In this document: positions 38,601-51,827 of the stretch, one piece after another
How the letters are laid out: the number at the start of each line of letters is the position of its first letter
Numbering within the stretch: the stretch's first letter is position 1
Assembly: GCA_002245135.1 (NCBI GenBank)
Contig: NGBS01000585.1
Coordinates: forward strand, 124,001-188,000
Direction: 5' to 3'
Source of the DNA: Proteromonas lacertae
Lineage: Eukaryota; Sar; Bigyra; Opalinata; Proteromonadidae
DNA length: 64,000 nucleotides
Notes under the pieces: generated by a model
Database searches by the model: none
What the model was told of the DNA's origin: nothing
What the model saw: only the letters and a program-made list of their open reading frames with translations
Translations under genes and position numbers: made by a program

Positions 38601-41600
38601 ACAATATGTAAATAATGTGACAAGTTACTATGGTTTGAAAATGAATGATATTATTACATTTACTAATTTGACATTAGGAATTGATGATTTTTATCCAATT
38701 CTATCAGCAGTGAATGATTCATTCGCTACTTCATATGATAAAAGAAAATGTGTAATTTCATTGGTTGGAGATAATACTGATAATATGATTCAAGCATTTG
38801 CTGAGTATTACACAACTGATGATTGGAGGTTTTTAATATTTGACTTTTCTATTACTTATTATTTGAATTCTGTTAATGGTAGTAATTATGACAATCATTT
38901 TATTGGTACTTCATATTATTCATTGAATTCTTTCACTGCTAATATTGTTATGAGAAATAATATTGATAATTATAAAGGTAATTCAATGTTGTTATTAAAT
39001 GAATATTCTGTTTCTGATTATAACTCAATGTTATTAGTTGCATTCGCAATGGATGGAATGACTGATGTTTCTGCAACTACAATTAAAACCAATCTCTATT
39101 ATGCATCTATAGAAGCTCCAACTGGAACTTTGCGTTTAGGATTGTCCAATTATTGTGTAGGTATTTGTACAATGTGTGAAATGCATGGTGCTATTGGTGC
39201 TGTTGAATTTCATACAAATCCAACTCCAATCATTCCAAGACCATTTTATTATATTGTATATTATATATTTGTTTATTTTATATCTAATAGAATCGTGATA
39301 AGAATTATTATACATCGGATAATTCATTGAATGGAGAGAGTAAAATGGTTGAATTAGACACGATTGGTATTCTATTATTGATGGATTATAATGAAAAAAA
39401 AACATTTATAAGATATGCATTAGCTCAAACAATTGCAGATATATCAAACTATCAAGCAAATATCAAAAATAAAGAAGTGGTAGTTGAATTAGATCGTTGT
39501 CCAACAACCAAAGATAGAGCTTCTGGCTTATTATTCGATTATCATAATCGTGGATTTAGAATTGTGGCTGGAGGATGTGATTCAACAACAAGAGATTTAA
39601 TGAGAAAAGCAATTGAAACATTAGATATGATTCTATTATATTGGGGATATAATACTGGTCATGATTGTTCAAAGAATATATTTTATTTAGCAACATCACC
39701 TTCACAAGAGATTATACCTACTACATTACATTATTTCCAAACAGTTAATAGAGATTCTATTGTTTTATACTCAACAGATCCAAAATATGAAATAAGAATT
39801 GGTATATTGAAATCTATGTTTAGTGATTTTGAATATAAGATTAAATATGAAGCAAATGTTGATTATACTGATTTTGAAAAGAATTTGTATTATCATTTAC
39901 TTCATTTCGATATTGCTTGTCCAGATGGTTGTCCAGTTTTAGTTTTATTAGATGGTGATAATGCTGAGACATTTTTAACAGTTTTTTATCAATACTTTAT
40001 TAAAAGATATTCAACAAGTGAAGAAATTTTAGAACATTTTCCAGTGTATATGTATGATAATTCACATACAACTTATTCATTAGGGAATATTACTAAAGGT
40101 GTAAATGTGTACAGTCCATATTTAAGAACTTACTCTGAAGAAGAGATATTATTCCATACCAATTATGAGACAATTGCAAATTATTCAATTCCTAATTATT
40201 TCGATGCTGTGGAATCTGAATCATTAATGTGGTTGTTGGATGTACTGAAAGATGCAACATCATTAGATACAGCTGATATTTTGAAACAAGCTTATATCAC
40301 AACTAAAAAGACAGCAATTGGAACAATTGTAATGGATATAAGTAATTCAATTTCTCAGAGTATTTTTTATGGAGTTGTTGATGAAAAAGGTGATGTTATT
40401 TATAAAGCAACAGTTAGTAATAATTGGGCAGGTGAACCTTGGAGAGATTCACTGAATAGATTTGTTGATAACAGTTGCGATTGGAAGAATGGTATTGGTG
40501 AAAAATATACAAGAAATGTGTTAAGATATGCTGTTGTTATTTCATCTATACCAGAATATAAATCAGAAGGTGTTGTATTCTATCAAGCATTATACGCTGC
40601 TGGTTCTAAGATCAATAAAGAAGGAGGCATTAACGGAATGATTTTAAATGCACTAGTTTTTTGTGATGGTAATGATAATAAGACTGCATATAGTCGTTTC
40701 ATTGACTTTTATAATAGAAATGTGACATTTTTCTATGGTGGTTGGACAAAAGAAGTAAGATATGGTTTAAATGAAGCAGCTATTGCTTCAAATTCAATGG
40801 TATTTAGTCCAGTAAATCTAGTAGGAGAAGAATGTTACACAAATTTGTATTTTACTAGTCTTACCTATCAGTCATTCTTCTTCTTTATTCCTTGGATATA
40901 TCAAATAACTAAAGGTAGTATGATATTATTATATAGTGATTCTGAGTTATCCAGAGGATTTGCTCAATCATTTATTAGAGAATTTGCTGTATATAAAGTG
41001 TCATTGCTGTTAGAGTATCAATTACCATTAGATAATGAAGATACTGATGGTATTGCTGAATTAATAAAAAGAGAATCACCTGATTATGCATTAGTATTGT
41101 CTTTCTTGGAAGGACCATCCAAGACTGCATTATTCAGATCATTCGAAAAGTACAATATGAGACCACCTACATATTATATTGTTGGTGTGTTTATAACTGA
41201 ACAAGATGTATTAGAAATTGGTAGTATAACGAATAATCATTATTATCTATCACCTTATGTTGAAACTGAAGAAACAAAACAATCACAAGAAGACATGATG
41301 AATCAAATCAAATCAATATTTAGTTATTATGAAGGTTCTACTCCTGAATTAGTTCATGGTTTTACAGCTTTAGAAATTGGTGCAAGTAATGCTATAAGAA
41401 TTGGCAGTACTGACCCAGCTAAATTAAGAGAAGCATTATATACATATGATGTTGAAACACCAATCGGAAAGGTCGTATTTAGTAGTAATAACATGATTAA
41501 TAATGTTGTATCATTTCAACAAGCAAAATGGGATAATAATGAATTTTCTAAAGTTTCTGTTTATGATTCAACTATACCAATTATTCCACAACAATATGGT

Positions 41601-44600
41601 TCAGTTTTATTTGATGATCCAATTATTCAGTGTGATATGAAGAATGACAAATTGATAGAACATAAAACAATAAAAATAGGAATATTAGTTAGTTTGACAG
41701 GAAGTTTAGAATCAACACACACTCCACTCTGTTTTGGTATTCAAACTGCTGTTCATGAATTATTTAGTATTGGAACAGTAAATGATCATTATGTACTTAT
41801 ACAATTTGGTGATTATGGATCTAATAATAATAAAATAAGAGAAACTATAGCTAAGTTGTATGATGTTGAAAAAGTAGGAGCAATAATTGGATGTACAGAT
41901 ATAGAATGTAAAAGAATAGCTCAAGAAGAAGCAAAAAATAGAAATAAGTTGTTCTATTATGTGTCATTGTCTGTAGGTCAAGAATGTGATTATAATACAT
42001 TTTATATTGGATCTGTTCCAAACCAATACATTTCTAGAGGATTTGAGTTTTTAATTACACAAAATTATCCAAAATTTGCATATTTGATAGCTGATAATGA
42101 TGAAGAGACAATGAAATTGGTTGATATAATAAAAGATGCATCAAGTGGTTTGTTTTCTTTAGAAGAACCATTTATTATATCAAATGAGAATTATTTATCA
42201 GTTGATATTATTAGTGATATATATGACAAATTAAAAAATGGTGGAATTATTCTAACAGCTGTAAAAATAAGTCAATTAAAGAAATTTTTAGAGTATTATT
42301 CGAATATGAAGGTAGACCATGAGAAATATGCTGTTTATGATATATTATGTAATGTTGATGAATTTGATTTACTTCAACCTTCTTTAAGAAGTAATGTTTA
42401 CATAAGTGGAAGGTATTTTTACGATATTGATAATGATTATAATAAAAACTTCATTAGAACTACAAAGCATTATGTTGCTTATGCTGAACCAACTGCTATT
42501 GCAGAAGCTGCTTATTTAGCAGTTCATTTCTGGGCAAGAGCAGCAAATGTTTCTGGAAGTTTTGAAACTGATGATGTAAGAAAAGCAAGTTATGGTTTAG
42601 AAATAGAATCAGGAAGTGGTAAAGTGACAATGACAGATGATAATCATATTACAGCTGCTTTTTTTGTAGCAAGATTTAGTGAAACTGGAGAAACATATTC
42701 CACAGTTTATTCAAAATTTGATGGAGAAACTGCTTTAGCCTTGGAGTTGGAATATTGAATCAACATTTGCTAAGAAATGTACATTCTCTGATGGACCAAG
42801 TGGTAATTTTACTGATGTGAATGTAAGACGTGTCTTGTTAGTTGCATCTTTAACTGGATCTTTGTCATCCAATTCAATTGGTTTGGTAGATGCTTATCAA
42901 ATTGCTATAAATGAAATTAATGTTGAAGGAGTTGCTGGTTATACATTAAAAGCTGATATTTTTGATTTACAGTCTGATATTGATGAATGTAAAAGTTATA
43001 TTAAAGATTATATTGAAAATGATAAGAAGAATCCTCTAGCTATATTCGTATCAGCTCCTGATGCTATGTTTGAATACTATTATTAAATTATGCTGATGAA
43101 ATAAACAGTGATATGATTGTGTTTAACTATTGAAACACAAGCTATAGGTTATTGTCATGATTCAGTATTTGTTGCAGTTGAACATAGTACATTATATGAA
43201 GAAGTAATCAGTTTGATTAGAAATAGATTCTATGATAAGATATTACTATTAGCTGAAAGTACAAATAATATTGCTGGGTTTGTTTATAAAGAATTTAATA
43301 CATACTTTTCTGATGTTATATGGAACAGTAACATGAAATGGACTGCTAGTGGTATTTCTACAGAATTAGACTTATTAAAATCATATATATCTCAAATAAA
43401 AAATGGTCAAGGTTGTATTTGTGTGTTTGCATCAGTAGAACAGTATAAGTTATTAGTTGATACGATGGAATTGCTAGGAATGGACTATAAATCAGACTAT
43501 CATATTATAGTGATGGATAAAGGTAATTTAATAAGAGATAGTGGATATAGAGATTTTGAAATAGTATCATCTTATATGCAAGAAGAAGGATCACCTGAGA
43601 ATGTTGCATTTAAAACAAAGATGTATGAAAGAATATCTACTAGTAATCATATTTCAGATATTGCATCAAGAACTTATACTTCAATTATATTATGGTCACA
43701 GGCAATAAACTCAGCTAATAGTTTATCTAAATTGAGAATAAAACAGCAATTGAGAAAAGAGCAATTGCAATCACCAGAAGGTTTGGTTTATTTTGGTTCT
43801 AATCAATATCTAGCTAGAATAATGAGAATTTATTATGTTAATGATGATGATACAACTACATTAGTTCATAACACAAAAACAGCTCATTTACCTGAAGCAT
43901 ATGAGATAAAAATTGACAATGTAAAGAAATGTGATTTTGATAATATAGATATAGGTGAAGAAGGAAATCTACAGCCATATGCAATAGCATTTGTTTATTC
44001 ATTTACAGGTGCAAGTAAGAGATGGGAGATTCCTTTATTTGAGACTGTTATGACAACTCTAAATTTGATCAATAATGGAGGTGGTATATTAGGTAATTAT
44101 TTGACTTCTGAAGCATTTAATGCAGAATCTTCAGTAGAAAAATATGTAGAAATAATGACCGAATTAGTAAAAGGCAATAAATTTACATATATATTTGGTG
44201 GAAGTGATGCTGAGACATTAAAAGCTATTGGTCCAATATTTGATAATACAGAAAAGATATTGTTCTATACTGGAAATGCTTATGGTGATAAAAGTTATTC
44301 AAATGTAATAGTTTTAACTCCATCATTAGCATCACTTGCAGATGCAGTGTCAAAGAGAGTTTTAGAATTGTCAAATAGTGCTTATATAGTAGCATCAGTT
44401 GATTCTTTTTCAAAGCAATTTGATAAACTGATTTTATCAAGAATGACAAATCTTTTGATTTCTCAAAATGGTCATTCTGATTATTATATAGATAATCCAA
44501 CAAAGACTGCTAATGAGATAAAATTAGCATTGAAAGGAAGTGGTTATATTGTTAATGCAATATATAATGTTAATGAGAATTACATATTTTATGATGCAAT

Positions 44601-47403
44601 CTGTAAAGCAGGAATAGTTGGACCTGATTATATTATAATAAATGTTTTCTTAAATCAAAATCTCTACAAAAGATTAGATCCGAAATGTATAGAGGGACAT
44701 ATATTTATTAATTCCTATTTTGAAGCATTAGGTTCATATGAAACAAATATGTTAGGAAGTGTCCCATATCTATCTCCATTATATAATGCTGATTTTGGTA
44801 TTAGAGTTGGTGATATTGATCCAACAGCTGCTACAGAAAGTGCAGCAATTGCCCAATTAATATGGAAAGGAATTGCAGTGAAAGTGAATTCATTGGAATA
44901 TAATAAAGTGAAAGAGATGTATCATTATTCAATTGATACACCATCATATTCTGTAGAAGTTGGAACAAATAATTATTTAAAAAGAAGAATATTTTCTGGT
45001 GCAATTCAAAATGGAAAATTGATTATTGACTGGGGACCTGACAATTATTTCACTTCCACAGTTTATAATAAATGGGATGGAAAGAATCTCAAACAAGTTG
45101 ATGATTGGTCTGATAAAAATAAAGGAGAAAACTATGAACAACCCACTATAATACTTGCATTTTTGCATGAAAAAGATATAGGTGGAAAAACTGAACAAAT
45201 GTCAGCTTTAATCGAAGATTTAGCAGTGGAAGAAATAAATGATCAAGGTGGAATATTGAATTACCAATTGTTTGCTAGACATTATTGGGTGACAATAAAT
45301 GATGCATATAAAACAGTTAGAACAATTCAAGAAGAAGGAAATACAACAGCAATATTTGGTTGTTCAACATCAGAATGTAGAAATGAAGTAGAAAGATATC
45401 TTTCCATTTCTACCAAAGACATTCTATTTTTCTATTTAGGAAGAGATGATGGATATTTATGTTCAAAGAGAACTGTTACAGCTGGTGTATCAATTAATCA
45501 AAAAGTAGAACCATTAGTCAAATACTTAACAAATGTTGATTTGAAATATATTTATCTAATTGGACCAGCTAGAAATTCAACTTATATTCAATTTGAAGTG
45601 TTGAAAAAATCTTCAATAACTGAAGGTTATGAAATAGTTGGTGAAGCTGCTTTCAGTCCATTTAATACCGAATTTGTTAGTGCTTGTCTTGAAGATTTAA
45701 AATCAAAAGTTGAATTATACAAAAGAGTTGGTATTTTCAATCTATTCATAGCTAAAGAGAATGCATTATTCTTAGAAGAGTATGTAAAAGATACAAGTTT
45801 ACAAACTACAACATCATTATTCATATTTAATTATGATCCAGCTGACATATCTTCATCAATCAAACAATCAATAGATGGATCATTTATAATTGCTGGTTAT
45901 TCAGATGCAGTTAAAAATACAGCATCAGGAGCATTTAAATTTACATCAACAGCAGAATATCAAGATTCGATTGATTTATCTGAATCATTAGAAGTGGCAT
46001 ATAGTACAATCTATTTGTGGAAAGCAGCTGTTGAATATTCAACTGATTATAGTAGTGACGAGTGGCCTTCAACTGAATATGTTGGTTTATCAATCAAATA
46101 TATATCATATGATGCACCATCAGGAACTTTACAGATTAGAAATAACAACAGAGCTTATAGAACAATGTATTTATTTAGATTAAGTGATCAAGAAACAATG
46201 CAAATATATCCAAAACAAGGAGTTCAATATATGGTTGAAAGTGAATTGACTTATATATCCAGTAGTGATTGTGTATTTGGTAAGAATAAAGAATTATACG
46301 AATACAATCCTGCATTGCAGTATGTAACATATATATTATGTGGTATAAATGGTTTTCTTTCACTAGTTACATTGTTCTTCGTTTATATGTATAGAAATAC
46401 AAAGATTATTAAAAGTGCAAGTCCGTTGTTTTTATATTACACAGTTATCTCAATAATGTTAATTGCTGCAATTGGTATTGTATTTACATTAGCTCCAACT
46501 AAGAAATCAATATGTCTAGCTAGAATATGGTGTTTGGCAATATCAGTAGATTTCTTATTCAGTATTATGTTTTCTAAAGCATGGAGAATTCATAAATTGT
46601 TCAATAATAAAGAAATGAAAAGAGTTAAAGTATCAAATTTGATGTTATTGAGAATGATAGCTGTGATATTAGGAATACAAGTTGGTTATTTATTAGTATG
46701 GACGTTTGTTAAACCTTCAGAACCAACACAGACATTTTCAACAGGTTATTCAGATTATCTAAGTGATGTTTATTTACAGGAATGTACTGAGAATTATGTA
46801 TTTATAGTAATTCAATTAGTGGCTGTGTTTATATTATTTGGATGGGGTACTAAGTTAGCATGGGGTGTGAGAAATGCATCAGCTGAGTTTAATGAATCAA
46901 TGACTCTAATGTCAACTATTGGTGTAATTATTGTAATGGGAATTATCATTGTTCCACTGAATTTCTTGATGGCTGGAGAACCAGATACATTGTTATTGAT
47001 AAGAAGTTTAGGTATTGAATTAGGTGTTTTTGCTGTTTTAATTCTACAGTTTGGATCAAAAATTATGTATTTGTATGTATTTGAAATAGGAGGAACATCT
47101 ACATTTAGTGGTTCATTAGGAAGTAGTAAACAGAGTAGTGGAAGTAAAGGTGGTGGAGCAAGTAAAGTAGCTAGAAGGAATGTAGCTCGTGGTAGATTTA
47201 CATTGAAACCACATATTTTAATAAGAGAACCAATTGAAATGGCAACTATTTCTTGTCCTGATATGTTTTATATACCACCTGAAGCATTTCCTGGAAGTAG
47301 TAGTAGTGTAAGAAGAGCTAATAGTACAAGTAAGCATAGTGTGAGTGTTAGGAAAATGTCAGATAGAGAAGGGTTAAAATCTGCTTATTCAGCTAGAGGA
47401 TAA
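35694..47403 (+). CDS. Giant class C GPCR-like receptor B: nine ligand-binding domains plus 7TM
   Basis: Exons 35694-36090, 36122-36584, 36625-37193, 37241-39255 and 39291-47403, about 3,850 residues. A signal peptide (MRSWVVVDIIFLICCVTLS) is followed by nine periplasmic-binding-protein-like domains of about 380 residues, starting near 35750, 36930, 38160, 39350, 40520, 41670, 42820, 43970 and 45140. Landmarks are IKIGILVSLTGSL, RVLLVASLTGSLS and repeated GGINGR/GGILN segments. A seven-helix domain lies at about 46320-47090, with the class C-like SASPLFLYYTVI before TM2, the conserved Cys of KSICLARIW at TM3, and TM6-7 ending KIMYLYVFEIGG. A Ser-rich cytoplasmic tail follows. Frame breaks occur at about 42736-42742 and within 43083-43117; reading resumes in step with receptor A. 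The ligand and G protein are unknown. Confidence 0.85.
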
Positions 47404-47567
47404 GTGAAATTTAAAAATTAGTCTTATTTATATAATATATATATACACAATTTTTATATATCTTATTCATATCTTATTCTATTTCGTTGTTGTTTTTAAA
47501 AATGATGAAAACAAATATTTATAGGTAATTATCAAGTAAATTACTTAATTGTCTCTATATATTAAGC

Positions 47568-48258
47568 TTAAACAGTCTGATTCTTATTCTCTTCTTCTGC
47601 TAGCATAGTATAATCATCCTTTTCTTTATGTGAAATTAATGGGACTGTATTTGATACTGAGAATAAATCATTTTCAGTTAATGCTGATTGGAAGACAGGT
47701 CTAGGTGTGAATTTAGGATGATGAACAAAGAAATATGTTATAATAAAACCAACAAAAGCAATGCAGCCACACATTACAAAGGTCTATATCAATAAATAGT
47801 ATAAAATATACGAATTTACTTCCCATTTTATCATTTATTGATTTGAAGAATAAACCAGCTAAAGTTGCTCCAAATTTTCCTGTTGCTGCACTTATTCCAT
47901 TAAATGTACTTCGAACTTCACGAGGATATAATTCCGTTGATAATAAGAATGTAGTGGCATTTGGTCCAAAATTAGTGAAGAAGAATGACAATCCATATAA
48001 TATTAACATTATAGCTGTATATTTAGTGAATATATCCAAACAAAATCCAAGTAAACAGTAAATTATACACATCATCATAAAGCCCATTAATTGAATATTT
48101 CGACTTCCTATCTTATCCATTAGAAAGGCACTTAAGAAATAACCAGGTAATCCAATTGCAGCTACTAATAAATACTGTTCAGCAGTTGAAACTGGATTAT
48201 CAGCCTTTAATACTTTATCTAAAACAGTTGGTCCAAATAAGATATTAGCATATAACTA

Positions 48259-48289
<31 letters not shown>

Positions 48290-49242
48290 TACAGTTAAAT
48301 CTAACAAAAACCAACATCCAGCTGAAGCTACTAAATGAACCCAATATTTCTTTTGTTTCAAAGCATCAACAAAACTGATTTTCTATATAATAAATATAAT
48401 ATTAAATATATAATTATACACTATCACTTTCTTCTCTTGTTTTATCGACATTCTGTGGTTTCTTTGTCTCAATAACCCAGTAACATAATACAATAATAAC
48501 ACAGGCTGGAACTGCTCCCATTGTAAAAGATAATCTCCATACTAAATCATAATTCTTACCACAAATAGCAATAAACATCCAACAGATTAATGGACTTAAT
48601 AAATTAGCGACTCCTTGCATTGCAAATGCTGTGGCAGTACTTTCTATTGATTTAATAATAAAAAAATTAAAAAAAATACTTCCTCTATGTCCTTTACCTG
48701 CTGATTCTGCAGCTAGTGTTGCAGAAATTGGATAAACACCACCAGCACCACATCCTAGTAAGAATCTCCATATAGCTATTGTTGTATATAGTGACATTGA
48801 TCCAATTTTGTACGATGCTGCACTATATTATGTATGATATATAAAATGTAATACCTTCCAACTGCTCCAATGATTGTCATTATCATACTGACAACCATTC
48901 CTTTCTTTCTTCCAATTTTATCACCAACATAACCAAACGCTAATTGTCCAATAGCTGCTCCAATTAAGCACATAGTTGCCATTAGCGAATTTTCAGTAGC
49001 TGATATTGGCTATGAACATCAAATTTAGAATAAGCAAATACTTTTCCTTCATTTTCAGCTTTTAGAACAACTAATGCCATATTTATTACAAATAAATTGT
49101 AATCAGTTCCCATCATACTTAAACCTGATACAATTTGATTTATGTTTATATTGAAAGAGCAAAAGCTTTTCTTTGGTTCTGTCTCCTTTTTTATGTTTGG
49201 ATCTTCAATGGAGACATACTCTCCTTCAACAGATTCGCTCAT
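47568..49242 (-). CDS. Major facilitator transporter, phosphate:H+ symporter-like
   Basis: Seven exons with a start at 49242. The N-terminus is acidic and cytoplasmic, then about twelve membrane helices. DYNLFVINMALVV in TM1, GDKIGRKKGM between TM2 and TM3, GCGAGGVYPISATLAAE in TM4 and LYPREVRSTFNGISAATGK in the TM10 region match Pho84/PHS-type inorganic phosphate transporters, where the corresponding motif is GxGxGGDYPLS. The central loop (KKPQNVDKTREES) is short. One intron near 48650-48685 is free of stops and could be mistaken for coding sequence; removing it restores HRGKSTATAFAMQG. The substrate is inferred from family resemblance only and could be another anion or organic solute. Confidence 0.75.
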
Positions 49243-49424
49243 TTAATAAACACAAATAATAATAGTTCAAAAATTTTGGTACAGATTCAACCTTCCCATA
49301 CTATTTAAATACCTTATCTCTATTGATATATTCTGCTTTGTCTCATTCTAGTTATATATTTAATATGTATCCACTATGATGTACTGCATCAGCTTATGCT
49401 GAAGTAAAAAAATAAAGAAATAAC

Positions 49425-49729
49425 GATAATATTAATTGACTAACGTATGCTCCTACTAGACACATTGTTGCCATAAATGAAATGTCACTGTAAGATAAAT
49501 GCTATAATGTTATAAAAAGAGATACTTTATCAGATCTTATTGATGTTAATATGACTAACACTCTCTTGTGTCTCTCAGATAATTGACCATCTACAATTCT
49601 GAGAGTCGGTTCATCAGAAACATGTATTGTTTCCATATTTTTGTGCTTTTGGAATGAATCTTGAAAGAATCTCTGTACAAGCCTCGAGCCTTTTTGATTA
49701 CCCAACCATGTAAATAAAAATTTTCGCAT
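49425..49729 (-). pseudogene. Remnant of a transporter related to the neighbouring MFS gene
   Basis: An ATG exon (49729-49527, MRKFLFTWLGNQKG) ends at a GTATCTCT donor. After the acceptor near 49502 the frame reads SDISFMATMCLVGAYVSQLI. This matches exon 2 of the intact transporter (TENSLMATMCLIGAAIGQLA), and the intron sits at the same place. The frame then ends within about 20 codons and no other transporter exon follows. The rest of 49243-49830 shows no gene. It is most likely a truncated duplicate. Confidence 0.55.
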
Positions 49730-49827
49730 AATCGCTGCCCCAGATCATTACAAATTTAAACCAATTATATTTCTTTTAGATCAAAAAATCTAAGATTGTT
49801 GAGCTTTTTTTGAATCTTCGTTTATAA

Positions 49828-50633
<806 letters not shown>

Positions 50634-50751
50634 ACTATCCATCATCTGTTGTAATTTCCTTAATTATTATACATTATTATTTTTAACGTCAAATTTTATT
50701 CTCATATCCCCATTTAACAAAAGTATTAATTCATAGAACCAATCATAATAA

Positions 50752-51734
50752 TTAGATTATGAATGGAACAATCGATTTTCTGTGTAATTTCTTATAATCA
50801 TCTCCATAATTCTTTATATAGCCTCTATGTTTTTGTAAAGCCCATTGTAACATCTGTAAAAATCCACAAACTGTAAAAACATAACTCATTGCGACTTTAG
50901 TATAAATACTGAAAAATATCCATGAACATACTTCAGCAGTGTAATTTGGACATGATACAAGCATAAATAATGGCCCTGTTGGAATAGGATGTCTTTTATC
51001 CCCATCTTTCTTCTTCATTAATCTGAATTGTAAATGAACTGCTCCATTAATACATTCACATATTGCCCATCCAATTATACAAAGTTTACCACACAATTCA
51101 CAATTTAGTGGTTGGTATAATGGACTACATAATGGGAAACCAATAGCTAATGCAAATCCCCAATAATAAATTGAGTTTTTGAATATATTACGTATTGGCA
51201 TCGTACCTCTACTGAATGTATGAACGAAAAATGTTTCGAATAATCTCTTACCATAATGGATCAACCATAAATAAACTGCAACTCTTGCATTACTTGAATA
51301 GGCTTTATCTCTTTCCTCTGAACCATATATAAAAGATGGACGTAAGAAATAAATCAACATAATTAAGAATGGACCTAAATATTCAACAACAAACACTGTT
51401 CTATATCCAATTTGTGGACCAAGATCGGTAACAATAATTTCATTTGCATTATATTAAAGAATTATTGCTTTATATGCTAAATTAAAAAAAGATATCATCC
51501 TCTAAAACACCATACTCACTAAGACTTTTAGAATCATCATTTAAACGGATTGGATTCTTTGGATCTGATCTTACTATCTTAAGACCTTGTCTTTCTGGGC
51601 TTATCCTCACTACATCACAATCAAAAATAAAAAATACATAATTCTTTGATTTTTACTCTCAAATATTGCACTGCTACACTGTCTTCAATCTGGATTTCGA
51701 CATTGCGTCGCTTAGATACTAAGATGATTCTCAT
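50752..51734 (-). CDS. TECR: Very-long-chain enoyl-CoA reductase (TECR/TSC13)
   Basis: Exons 51734-51638, 51609-51496 and 51443-50752 give 300 residues, the usual length. It carries out the last step of the fatty-acid elongation cycle in the ER, reducing trans-2-enoyl-CoA. The N-terminus is the ubiquitin-like domain typical of TECR (IQIEDSVAVQYLRVKIKEL). The membrane reductase follows: VFVVEYLGPFLIMLIYF, GKRLFETFFVHTFSRGTMP, FKNSIYYWGFALA, VSCPNYTAEVCSWIFF and the C-terminal KHRGYIKNYGDDY. The second intron has no GT-AG solution. Removing 51495-51444 (ATATCTTTTT ... GCAA) restores LEDDEIIVTDLGPQIGYRT, so it appears to be a U12-type AT-AA intron. Confidence 0.88.
51444..51495 (-). other. Putative U12-type (minor spliceosome) AT-AA intron in TECR
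   Basis: The 52-base intron starts ATATCTTTT (U12 consensus ATATCCTTT) and contains TTCTTTAAT (branch consensus TTCCTTRAY). It ends GCAA 10 bases after the branch A, the usual U12 distance. Both flanking exons read on in frame with the expected TECR protein, and no GT-AG alternative avoids the in-frame TAA. Confidence 0.5.
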
Positions 51735-51827
51735 TACGCAAGAAAATCAAAATTGCATAACAAGCCAAGTTTTTTCTTAGTTTTTTATTAATGGAATTCT
51801 CAGCAAGTGATGTAAAAATGCTGTTTG

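Noticed and set aside
44225-44503. Minus-strand frame of 92 residues inside receptor B
   Set aside because: Antisense shadow of a long well-supported coding exon; composition is Leu/Tyr-rich noise.
51443-51500. Simple GT-AG intron or plain frameshift in TECR
   Set aside because: A GTGAGT donor at the SLSEYG codons would delete conserved sequence and still hit a stop; the AT-AA model restores the exact protein, though a sequence error is not excluded.
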